Of a DNA stretch of 64,000 nucleotides, positions 39,729 through 47,261 are shown one piece after another. This stretch comes from Actinophytocola algeriensis (GTDB lineage Bacteria > Actinomycetota > Actinomycetes > Mycobacteriales > Pseudonocardiaceae). The first letter of the stretch is position 1; every line of letters starts with the position of its first letter. The notes beneath the pieces are model-generated. The model saw only the letters and a program-made list of their open reading frames with translations, searched no databases and had not been told where the DNA came from. Both the position numbers and the translations under genes were made by a program. The DNA is taken from the NCBI RefSeq assembly GCF_014203735.1, contig NZ_JACHJQ010000006.1:629698-693697 (forward strand). Reading direction: 5' to 3'.

Positions 39729-40562
39729 GTGGTGGTCTACAGCAACCTGGACGACGACCTGACCGGTGTCGTGCTGAACGTCCACCGGCGGAACAGGGAG
39801 GCGACCCGGCGGCTGGTGAACCACCCGCTCACCCGCGCCTACCTCGAGGCGGGCCTCCGGATCCTGGAGCGCGAGTTCGGCGACGGCCAGGCGGCCCACG
39901 AGGACCGGCTGCGGCGACCGCTGGCGACACTGACGAGGGAGACGGTGATCGCCGAGGTCGCGCACGGCCCGTCGGAACTGCCGCGGCCGGGCACGGTCGG
40001 CTCCTTCCGCGACCGCTGGGCGTACTTCCCGGACTACGTCTCGGACCTGACCCGGTACGTGCTGCGCACACAGCGGATGCCGTACGACGCGCAGCTCGCC
40101 GAGCAGGCCGGGCAGGCACTCGCCGACGGCGAGTTCTCCTCGGCCGTACACGAGGTCGCGTTCCGCAGGATGCGGCTGTCCACGCGGTCGACCACCATGC
40201 GCTTCCGGTACTCGGCGGTCGCACTCGCGATGCAGGACCAGCGGCTGTACGAGCCGTTGTCGTCGCTGTACGAACACGTGACCGACGTGTGGGAGCGGCT
40301 GATCGTGTCGGTGCTGTCCAGCCGCGGCCTCGAACTGCGGCCGGGACTGACCCCGAGGGACCTGGCGACGATGCTGACCGCGCTCAACGAGGGCCTGGCA
40401 CTCCGAGTGGCGAGCGAACCGAACCACCACGTCATCGACGAGACCGGCCGCCGCAGCATGCTCGGCACGGCGGCGTTGACACTGTTCGCCGGCGCCGTGG
40501 ACACCGGCGACGGCGCCTCGATCGAAGAGGTGGTCGACACGCTGACCCGATATCTCGAGTGA
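39729..40562 (+). CDS. Hypothetical protein, TetR C-terminal-like helical protein
   Basis: The 277-aa protein starts at GTG 39729. It is predicted mostly helical, with many Arg/Glu residues. The C-terminal section (LTPRDLATMLTALNEGLALRV, AALTLFAGAVDTG) resembles the ligand-binding half of TetR-type regulators. An obvious helix-turn-helix is not visible at the N-terminus. No family can be named with confidence. It is followed 84 bp later by the DUF4041 gene. The upstream 22-bp palindrome suggests regulation. Confidence 0.6.
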   Translation: MVVYSNLDDDLTGVVLNVHRRNREATRRLVNHPLTRAYLEAGLRILEREFGDGQAAHEDRLRRPLATLTRETVIAEVAHGPSELPRPGTVGSFRDRWAYFPDYVSDLTRYVLRTQRMPYDAQLAEQAGQALADGEFSSAVHEVAFRRMRLSTRSTTMRFRYSAVALAMQDQRLYEPLSSLYEHVTDVWERLIVSVLSSRGLELRPGLTPRDLATMLTALNEGLALRVASEPNHHVIDETGRRSMLGTAALTLFAGAVDTGDGASIEEVVDTLTRYLE

Positions 40563-40646
40563 TCGAACATGCCTGTAACAGCGAACCGCCCGAATGCGAC
40601 GCGTTAGCCATATCGAGCCTGGCGTTGATCCACATGGGGGTTCCGC

Positions 40647-41969
40647 GTGTTCGGCACCAAGACGAAGCAGATCACCGACCTGCGACAACACGCGGCCGGG
40701 CTGCAGACGCAACTGCAACAGGCACACGGACAACTGCAGCAGGCGCACGCGCACCTGGCACAGATCGGTGCCATGGAGCATTGGCAAGTTCGCCAGGAAA
40801 TCGATCAGATGCGAGCCGAGATGACGCGCCTCTCGTCCGCACACGCCGCCGAGAAGCAGCGCTATGCGGCCGAGATCCGGCACCAGCAAGACGTGCTCGC
40901 CGAGAAGATCTCCGAGGTCCGCGCCCAGGTCGCCCAAGCGCAACAGGAACTCGTGCCGTTCACCGATGAGATGGTCTTCCAGCAGGCGGGCGTCTTCCGT
41001 TACCACCACCCACTCGAGAACGCCGAGGCCTACCGAGTAAGCCTGGAGCAGATCACATCGGAGATGAAGCAACTCATCAGCGCGAAGCAGGCGGTTGACG
41101 CGAACTACGCGTTCACCTTCAACAACTCCCAGGCGCAGGGCCGCAAGATGGTCAACGACTGGTGCAAGATGATGTTGCGGGCCTACAACTCAGAAGCTGA
41201 GAACTGTCTGCGCGTCATGAAAGCGGGCTCGGTCGACACGGCGAAGAAGCGCCTCGACCGGATCGGCGTCGCGATCGAGAAGCTCGGTGGCATGTTGTCG
41301 ATCCGGATCTCCAGTCGCTACCGCAGGCTCCGCATGATGGAACTCGAACTGACGGCCGACTACCTGCTCAAGAAGCAGGAGGAGAAAGAAGCCGAGCGCG
41401 CGGAACGGGAACGGCTCCGCGAAGAGGCGAAGGCACAGGCCGAGTTCCGACGCGAGATCGAGAAGCTCGAGAAGGAACGCAAGCACCTGATGAACGTCCG
41501 GCAGGCATTGCTGGACAAGGGCGACGAGGCGGCGGCCGCGAAGATGGCGGCGGAACTGGAGAACGTCGAAGCCGGTCTGCAAGGCCTGCACGACCGCGAG
41601 GCCAACATCCGCGCCGGCTACGTCTACGTGATCAGCAACCTGGGCGCCTTCGGCCCGAACATGGTCAAGGTCGGCATGACCCGCCGCCTCAATCCCATGG
41701 AGCGCGTCCTCGAACTGGGCGACGCATCGGTGCCCTTCCGGTACGACACCCACATCATGTTCTACTCACCGGACGCGGTGAGCCTGGAGAACGCGCTGCA
41801 CCACGAACTGTCCGCCCAGCGGGTCAACAAGGTCAACATGCGTCGCGAGTTCTTCTACACCACGCCCACCCAGGTGCACGAACTGCTGAAGAAGCACGCA
41901 GGCCAGGTGCTCGAGTACCTGGTGGACTCGGAAGCACTCGAGTTCCGGCAGAGCACCATCCCAGCCTAG
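40647..41969 (+). CDS. DUF4041 - T5orf172 (GIY-YIG-like) nuclease-domain protein
   Basis: The 440-aa protein starts with a long coiled coil (about residues 5-100, rich in Gln/Ala/His). A DUF4041 domain follows (about 105-240; PFTDEMVFQQAGVFRYHHPL, ANYAFTFNNSQAQGRKMVND), then a second charged coiled coil (about 245-325). It ends with a T5orf172/GIY-YIG-type domain (about 325-420; GYVYVISNLGAFG, MVKVGMTRRLNPMERVLEL, ALHHELSAQRVNKVN). Such proteins occur in phages and in defence or mobile loci; here it stands without phage neighbours. Lower GC codon choice than its neighbours hints at horizontal origin. Function is unknown. Confidence 0.85.
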   Translation: MFGTKTKQITDLRQHAAGLQTQLQQAHGQLQQAHAHLAQIGAMEHWQVRQEIDQMRAEMTRLSSAHAAEKQRYAAEIRHQQDVLAEKISEVRAQVAQAQQELVPFTDEMVFQQAGVFRYHHPLENAEAYRVSLEQITSEMKQLISAKQAVDANYAFTFNNSQAQGRKMVNDWCKMMLRAYNSEAENCLRVMKAGSVDTAKKRLDRIGVAIEKLGGMLSIRISSRYRRLRMMELELTADYLLKKQEEKEAERAERERLREEAKAQAEFRREIEKLEKERKHLMNVRQALLDKGDEAAAAKMAAELENVEAGLQGLHDREANIRAGYVYVISNLGAFGPNMVKVGMTRRLNPMERVLELGDASVPFRYDTHIMFYSPDAVSLENALHHELSAQRVNKVNMRREFFYTTPTQVHELLKKHAGQVLEYLVDSEALEFRQSTIPA

Positions 41970-41983
41970 TGGTGTTAATCATT

Positions 41984-42002
41984 TGCCTAGGGACTCTAGG
42001 CA
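41984..42002. promoter_or_regulatory. Inverted repeat before the FBP-domain gene
   Basis: TGCCTAG - 5 bp - CTAGGCA is a perfect inverted repeat ending 16 bp before ATG 42019, in an A/T-richer patch directly after the DUF4041 gene. It may be an operator or a weak terminator for that gene. Confidence 0.5.
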
Positions 42003-42018
42003 GCCTACCGTCGCAGGC

Positions 42019-42513
42019 ATGAGACCAGTCACCGAACGCGAGATTCGCACGTCGTTCGTCAACTGCAGCAAGGGCGAGGCGAAACGGCTGACCGTTCCCA
42101 AGGACCTCGCGGACCGCTCCTGGGACGACCTCGACTTCCTGGGCTGGCGGGACCCGAGCGCCCCCGACCGCGCCTACCTGGTCGCCGAGTCCGGCACCGG
42201 CCTCGTCGGCGTGACACTCCGCCGCGCGACTCCACCATCGGGCGCACGGAAGAGCATGTGCGCCCTCTGCCTGACCACCCACAGTGGCGACGGGGTCTCC
42301 CTCATGACCGCGCGCAAGGCAGGCAAAACCGGCCAGCAGGGCAACTCGGTCGGCTCCTACCTGTGCGCCGACCTCGCCTGCTCCCTGTACCTGCGCGGCA
42401 AGAAGGACACCGAACCCGGCGCGCGTGCCCACGACTCGCTCCCCCTGGACCAGCAGGTCACCCGCACGAAAGCGAACCTCGCCGCGTTCCTGGACCGCGT
42501 CACTCGCGGATAG
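42019..42513 (+). CDS. FBP-domain (treble-clef zinc finger) protein
   Basis: The 164-aa protein matches the FBP C-terminal-type domain found in elongation-factor-G-binding and fibronectin-binding-like proteins. It has four zinc-ligand Cys, two in MCALCLTTH and two in LCADLACSLY, with GNSVGSYLC linking them. Related EF-G-binding proteins rescue ribosomes stalled by fusidic acid; this one lacks the helical N-terminal part, so that role is uncertain. Its end overlaps the convergent SnoaL-like gene by 14 bp. Confidence 0.8.
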   Translation: MRPVTEREIRTSFVNCSKGEAKRLTVPKDLADRSWDDLDFLGWRDPSAPDRAYLVAESGTGLVGVTLRRATPPSGARKSMCALCLTTHSGDGVSLMTARKAGKTGQQGNSVGSYLCADLACSLYLRGKKDTEPGARAHDSLPLDQQVTRTKANLAAFLDRVTRG

Positions 42514-42819
42514 TCATCCGCGACACGCGGTCGCCCGCCACCCGGAACGAGAAATGGCTCGGCCCGTGGAACCCGTTGCCGCCGACCTGCGCGGTCACGA
42601 CGGTCTCCCCGGACTTCGACGCCACCTCGGTCACGTCGAGGCTGACCTGCTTGCCGATGAACTCGTCGTCGCCCACCCGCGGATCGCCGCCGCGCCGCGG
42701 AACTCCCGGCCCCAGTCGTCGACCACGCCGTCCTCGGTGAACCCGGGCAGGAACGCGTCGATGTCATGGCCGTTGGCCGCGTCGAGCAGCCGCTGGACCT
42801 CCGCCGGCACCTCAGTCAT
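42500..42819 (-). pseudogene. SnoaL-like (NTF2-fold) protein, single-base frameshift
   Basis: The start reads MTEVPAEVQRLLDAANGHD, AFLPGFTEDGVVDDWGREF and RGAAAIRGW, a typical SnoaL-like beginning. After GW the frame must shift by one base near 42670 to continue DDEFIGKQVSLDVTEV, GGNGFHGPSHFSFRVAG and DRVSRMTIRE to a stop at 42500-42502. The length corrected is 106 aa, normal for the family. Total span is one base short of a whole number of codons. It may be a real mutation or a sequencing error. Confidence 0.8.
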
Positions 42820-42939
42820 CGCGCAGCCTCCAGGTCTCGGGGGTCTCGCGCGATGGTCCCAGACCGAGCCGTGCTCCGCAGCCCACGTGCGCGCTCGGTC
42901 ACGTGGGCAAGCACGCGACTCTCTGCGACGATGGACGGC

Positions 42940-43167
42940 ATGAACGACAAGGAGATCTCGGCACGCATCGGCTCCCTCATCGACGAGGAGCACAAGCTGG
43001 AGCGCGCCGGTCAGGAACCCGACCACGAGCGGCTGCGTGCCATCGAGGTCGAGCTGGACACCTGCTGGGACCTGCTGCGCCAGCGCCGCGCCCGCCGCTC
43101 CGCCGGCGAGGACCCCGACGAGGCGGCCGCCCGTCCCGGCAACGTCGTGGAGGGCTACCTGCAGTAA
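42940..43167 (+). CDS. DUF2630 family small protein
   Basis: The 75-aa charged, helical protein begins NDKEISARIGSLIDEEHKLE and contains RLRAIEVELDTCWDLLRQRR, both characteristic of DUF2630, a common actinobacterial family of unknown role. ATG 42940 gives the usual MND start; ATG 42931 would add three residues. Its tail ends in GNVVEGYLQ as in relatives. It sits alone, divergent from the SnoaL-like gene. Confidence 0.85.
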   Translation: MNDKEISARIGSLIDEEHKLERAGQEPDHERLRAIEVELDTCWDLLRQRRARRSAGEDPDEAAARPGNVVEGYLQ

Positions 43168-43230
43168 GAGTTGCGCTACCCGGCGACTTGCTGACACCTG
43201 GCGTTCAGCCGACCCCACCAGGATCCCGCC

Positions 43231-45270
43231 ATGGCTCACATCTCGCGTCGCCGGCTCCTGTCCACCGCCGCCGCGGCCAGTGGCGCGGCCGCGGTCGGCT
43301 CGCTCCTGCCCCCGTCAGTGCACGAGGCCATCGCCGCCACCCCGGTCCGCCGCGGTGGGCTGAAGTCGGTCGAGCACGTCATCGTCCTCATGCAGGAAAA
43401 CCGGTCGTTCGACCACTACTACGGCTCGCTGCGCGGGGTCCGCGGCTTCGGTGACCACGACCCGCTCCGGCAGCCGGACGGCCGGCCGGTCTTCCGCCAG
43501 CCCGCGGGCGCAGGCGAGGTGCTGCCGTTCTCGCTGCGTGCCGCGGCCGAGCTGGCGAACCGGCCGCCGTCGGACATCCAGTACCTCGGGGACCTGCCAC
43601 ACGGCTGGCACGACGCGAGCGCCGCCTGGGCCCGCGGTTGGAACAACGGCTGGGTACCCGCGAAGAGCGCCGCCACCATGACCCACTACGAGCGGCAGGA
43701 CATCCCGCTGCAGTACGAGCTGGCGGACACGTTCACGCTGCTCGACGCCTACCACTGCAGCATCCACGGGTCGACCAACCCGAACCGGAACTTCCTGTGG
43801 ACCGGCACCACGGGGTACGAACCCGGCTCGACCGCGCGTGCCGTCACCAACGCCGCGTACTCCTACGACCACGCGGGTTACGACTGGGTCACCTACCCGG
43901 AGCGGCTGCAGGCGGCGGGGGTGTCGTGGCGCATTTACCAGGAGTGGGACAACTTCACCGACAACGCGGTGGAGTACTTCCTGCCGTTCAAGCAGGTCGG
44001 GCACAAGATCCTCGCGCACGTGGACGCGCCGTTCCGGACCACGGAGGAGTTCTACTCCGCGCTGTTCGACATGTCGGCCGTGGACCGCGCGCGGTCGTTG
44101 TCGCAGTTCGCGGACGGTCGCGCCGCCCTGAGTGCGGCCGAGCGGACCCTGTTCGACCGCGCCATGTACCGGTCGGAACCGGACACGCTGGTGTCGCGGC
44201 TGAAGGCGGACATCTCGGCGCGGCGGCTGCCGAAGGTGAGCTGGCTGGTGCCGACGGCGGCGCTGTCCGAGCACCCCGGCGCCTCCACGCCGGCGGGCAG
44301 CGCGAACCTGATCTACCAGGTGCTCGACGCGCTGGCGTCGGACCGGGAGACCTGGTCGAAGACCGTGTTGTTCGTGAACTTCGACGAGAACGACGGCTAC
44401 TTCGACCACGTGCCCGCTCCGGTGCCGCCCGCGTCGGCGACCGACGACTGGTACGACGGCAAGCCGCTCGGCCTCGGCCCTCGCGTCCCGATGACGGTGG
44501 TGTCGCCGTGGACGGTCGGCGGGTTCGTCGACTCGGAGGTCGCCGACCACACGTCGGTGATCCGGTTCCTCGAGCGGTGGACCGGTGTGGCGGAGCCGAA
44601 CATCAGCCAGTGGCGGCGGACCGTGTGCGGCGACCTGACCTCGGCGTTCGACTTCGCCGACGGTGGCAGGGCGCCCGAGCTGGACCAGCCGGGCCCGGTG
44701 CCGCCGCCGATCTCGCGGTGGCGCCCGGCCCCGCCTGCCGAGCAGGCGCTGCCGTCGCAGGAGCCCGGCCGCCGGCCTGCACGGCCGCTGCCGTACCGGC
44801 CGTGGGTGTCGGCGCGGGTGTCCGGTTCGGAGCTGGCGCTGACGATGGGCGGGTCATGCCATTTCGCGGTGTACCCGTACGCCGGTGAGCTGCCGGAACC
44901 GTTGCACGTGGACGCGGAAGCCCGTGCGGTGGCACGGATTCCGGTCGGCCCGGCCTACGAGCTGGCGGTGCAGGGGCCGAACCGTTTCTGGTACGAACTG
45001 TCCGGTTCGGCGACCGGCCCGGCCGTGGATGTCATGTTCCGCGAAGGAACCCTCGACCTGGTGAACCACGGCCGCGCCACCGTGACGCTGCGCGTCCACG
45101 CGTTGCGCTACGGCACCCGTTCCACGACGGTCCGGCTGCGCGGCGGTCAACGCCGTTCACTCGACTGGGCAACGGATCGCGGCTGGTATGACCTGGAAGT
45201 GACCGCCCCGGACTTCCGACGCCGCCTGACGGGCCGCGTCGAGGACGGCAGGCCGGGTGTGACGGCCTGA
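43231..45270 (+). CDS. Secreted phosphocholine-specific phospholipase C
   Basis: The 679-aa protein has a twin-arginine signal (SRRRLLSTAAAASGAAAVG; cleavage near 35-36). An alkaline-phosphatase-like phosphoesterase domain follows: HVIVLMQENRSFDHYYGSL (metal-binding Glu/Asn), SIHGSTNPNRNFLWTG, LFVNFDENDGYFDHVPAP (metal-binding Asp/His), TVVSPWTVGGFVDSEVADHT. The C-terminal part (from about 515) holds two beta-rich DUF756-type domains. It should cleave phospholipids outside the cell and release phosphocholine. Length and order match actinomycete PLCs. Confidence 0.93.
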   Translation: MAHISRRRLLSTAAAASGAAAVGSLLPPSVHEAIAATPVRRGGLKSVEHVIVLMQENRSFDHYYGSLRGVRGFGDHDPLRQPDGRPVFRQPAGAGEVLPFSLRAAAELANRPPSDIQYLGDLPHGWHDASAAWARGWNNGWVPAKSAATMTHYERQDIPLQYELADTFTLLDAYHCSIHGSTNPNRNFLWTGTTGYEPGSTARAVTNAAYSYDHAGYDWVTYPERLQAAGVSWRIYQEWDNFTDNAVEYFLPFKQVGHKILAHVDAPFRTTEEFYSALFDMSAVDRARSLSQFADGRAALSAAERTLFDRAMYRSEPDTLVSRLKADISARRLPKVSWLVPTAALSEHPGASTPAGSANLIYQVLDALASDRETWSKTVLFVNFDENDGYFDHVPAPVPPASATDDWYDGKPLGLGPRVPMTVVSPWTVGGFVDSEVADHTSVIRFLERWTGVAEPNISQWRRTVCGDLTSAFDFADGGRAPELDQPGPVPPPISRWRPAPPAEQALPSQEPGRRPARPLPYRPWVSARVSGSELALTMGGSCHFAVYPYAGELPEPLHVDAEARAVARIPVGPAYELAVQGPNRFWYELSGSATGPAVDVMFREGTLDLVNHGRATVTLRVHALRYGTRSTTVRLRGGQRRSLDWATDRGWYDLEVTAPDFRRRLTGRVEDGRPGVTA

Positions 45271-45301
45271 TCTGTCGGTGGCCCGGTCTACCGTGTCGGC
45301 C

Positions 45302-45706
45302 ATGGACATCCAGGCAATCAACCGCAGGGTCATCGAACAGTTCCGCGCGGGCGGCGAGATCGACGGCATGCACCGCGAACGCTTGCTGCTGCTGACGACG
45401 AAGGGCGCGAAGACCGGCAAGGACCACACGGCACCGATGATGTTCCACCCGGACGGTGACCGCGTGCTGGTCATGGCCTCCAACGCGGGCGCGCCGGAAG
45501 CACCGGACTGGTACATGAACCTGCGGGCGAACCCGTCGGTCACAGTGGAACGAGGCGAGGAGAAGTACACGGCGACCGCCGAGGTACTGACCGGCGACGA
45601 GCGCACCCGCTTATGGGCGGAGATCACGGCAGCGAACCCGTTCTTCGTCGACCACGAGCAGAAGGCGAACCGAGAGATCCCGGTGGTGGCCCTGGCGCGC
45701 GCGTGA
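45302..45706 (+). CDS. DDN-type F420-dependent nitroreductase family protein
   Basis: The 134-aa protein is a split-barrel deazaflavin-dependent oxidoreductase: RLLLLTTKGAKTGKDHTAPM, VMASNAGAPEAPDWYMNLRA, NPSVTVERGEEKYTATAEV and the C-terminal WAEITAANPFFVDHEQKA. It likely reduces quinones or nitro compounds with F420H2. A TTA leucine codon occurs at 45611-45613, a bldA-type signal in streptomycetes. Its TGA shares its last A with the next ATG. Confidence 0.88.
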   Translation: MDIQAINRRVIEQFRAGGEIDGMHRERLLLLTTKGAKTGKDHTAPMMFHPDGDRVLVMASNAGAPEAPDWYMNLRANPSVTVERGEEKYTATAEVLTGDERTRLWAEITAANPFFVDHEQKANREIPVVALARA

Positions 45707-46314
45707 TGCTGATCTGGCTCAACGGCCCCTTCGGCGGCGGCAAGACCCAGACCGCACACGAGCTGAACCGCCGCCTGCCGGGGAGCGTGATCTGCGACCC
45801 GGAGCTGGTGGGCTTCGGCCTGCGCAGGATGCTGCCCCCACCCCTGCGCTCCGACTTCCAGGACCTGCGGTCGTGGCGCGCGGGCGTGGTGGAGGTGCTG
45901 GACCTGGTGCTGCACAAGCACAAGGGCCCGGTGATAGCCCCGATGACGGTGACCAACCCGACGTACTTCAAGGAGACAGTAGGCCGATTACGCGACATGG
46001 ACCACGAGGTCCACCACTTCTCACTGCTGGCACACAGGGAAACTGTGCTGAAACGGCTGCGACAGCGCGGCTTGGGCCGAGCGGTCCCGTGGCTGCGGGA
46101 CACGTGGGCGGAATCCAAAGTAGACGAGTGCCTGTCCAGACTGCAGGACCCCGAGTTCGCAGCCCAGGTGTGGACGGACGCCCTTCCCGTCAAGGAGGTG
46201 GCCGACCAGATCGCCACCGCGGCAGGCATACGACTGGCCCCGAACACGGACACCCGCCTGCGGGCCTACGCCCGCCGCACGTGGACCAGCCTGAAACACG
46301 TCCGCGTCGACTGA
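45706..46314 (+). CDS. TmrB-like AAA/P-loop ATPase
   Basis: The 202-aa protein has a P-loop at the very N-terminus (WLNGPFGGGKTQTAHEL), followed by ICDPELVGFGLRRML, VIAPMTVTNPTYFKETV and HHFSLLAHRETVLKRL. It is similar to the tunicamycin-resistance protein TmrB and related small kinases; the substrate is unknown. ATG 45706 shares one base with the DDN stop, so the two are coupled. A second TTA codon lies at 45988-45990. Confidence 0.82.
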   Translation: MLIWLNGPFGGGKTQTAHELNRRLPGSVICDPELVGFGLRRMLPPPLRSDFQDLRSWRAGVVEVLDLVLHKHKGPVIAPMTVTNPTYFKETVGRLRDMDHEVHHFSLLAHRETVLKRLRQRGLGRAVPWLRDTWAESKVDECLSRLQDPEFAAQVWTDALPVKEVADQIATAAGIRLAPNTDTRLRAYARRTWTSLKHVRVD

Positions 46315-46319
46315 CCAAC

Positions 46320-46469
46320 TCACTCCCTGAGCTGACCCAGTTGATCGACGATGCGATTCCAGAGCGCCTCGAAGAACTCTTCGTACACGCTGAAGCCGTC
46401 CGGTCTGGTCACGGGCAGGCGGATGGAGATGAAGGCGACGACGTACCGCGCCCGCGTGCCGCCCTCGCA
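46320..46469 (-). other. Possible coding remnant on the minus strand
   Basis: The minus strand reads RYVVAFISIRLPVTRPDGFS and YEEFFEALWNRIVDQLGQLR, then a stop at 46320-46322, with protein-like composition and good codon bias. There is no suitable start codon or ribosome site for the whole stretch; only an internal GTG would give 30 residues. It may be the end of a decayed gene, or chance. Confidence 0.25.
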
Positions 46470-46481
46470 TAGGCTGGACCG

Positions 46482-47261
46482 GTGGCGCAGACCATCTGGG
46501 ACGAACCGACCGCTGAGCAATCGGCGCTGCTGGGAGCGATCCTGGCCGCGCGCGACGAGACCGGCTCCTGGCCCACCGTCGCGCGACTGCCGCACGACGC
46601 GCAGGCCGTCCTGGACTCGTTTCCCGCCGCGGAGACCGAAGAAGGCACCCGGTACCGCGCCATCTGGGTCGACGACCAGGTAGGGCTCACGCTGGCCGCG
46701 GGTCTCCTGACCCTGGACTACGAGATCGCGCCCTACCTGGCCATGATCCGAACCTGCGCGAACCGGGTCGCCAACCACGGACCGGTCACCATGTCGAGCG
46801 GCCGGTTCCACCGCCAGTTCGGCGCGGACCACGCGTTCCACGTCCGGACGTTTCCCGCTGTCCTGCAACGGGAACCGCTCGGACGAGCAGCGGACATCAC
46901 GACGAAGGGCGACGACTGGTCGATCACCTTCACAGAGGAGTTCGCCGTGTACGCGGGCGTACGCCACCTCAAGGACTACGTCCACAAGACGGTCGACCCA
47001 CCGGCCGAGCAGGCACCGCCAGATGAGTACGTCGACCCGGCGTTGATGCGGCAGCTGGCCGAGACCCAGCACCCCGCCAAGGACCGCCTGCTCGCCGTGC
47101 TGTCGGAACTGAACAGCAACTACGAGGCGGGCAACCCGTACGCGACGCTCCTGCTCCACCGCGCGGTGACGACCGGCAACACGGAAGTCCTCGACATGGC
47201 CGACGTGCCGCCACCCGGGTCGCTCGACGCGTTGATCCGTGCGCTCATCGAGCGGACCTGA
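46482..47261 (+). CDS. Hypothetical protein
   Basis: The 259-aa soluble protein starts at GTG 46482 (MAQTIWDEPTAEQ). The N-terminal half (to about residue 80) is helical; the middle has HVRTFPAVLQREPLGRAADI and WSITFTEEFAVYAGVRH; the C-terminal half is helical and ends in DALIRALIERT. No transmembrane segment, signal or known motif was recognised. It has normal codon bias. Its stop directly abuts the stop of the convergent poxB gene. Confidence 0.65.
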   Translation: MAQTIWDEPTAEQSALLGAILAARDETGSWPTVARLPHDAQAVLDSFPAAETEEGTRYRAIWVDDQVGLTLAAGLLTLDYEIAPYLAMIRTCANRVANHGPVTMSSGRFHRQFGADHAFHVRTFPAVLQREPLGRAADITTKGDDWSITFTEEFAVYAGVRHLKDYVHKTVDPPAEQAPPDEYVDPALMRQLAETQHPAKDRLLAVLSELNSNYEAGNPYATLLLHRAVTTGNTEVLDMADVPPPGSLDALIRALIERT

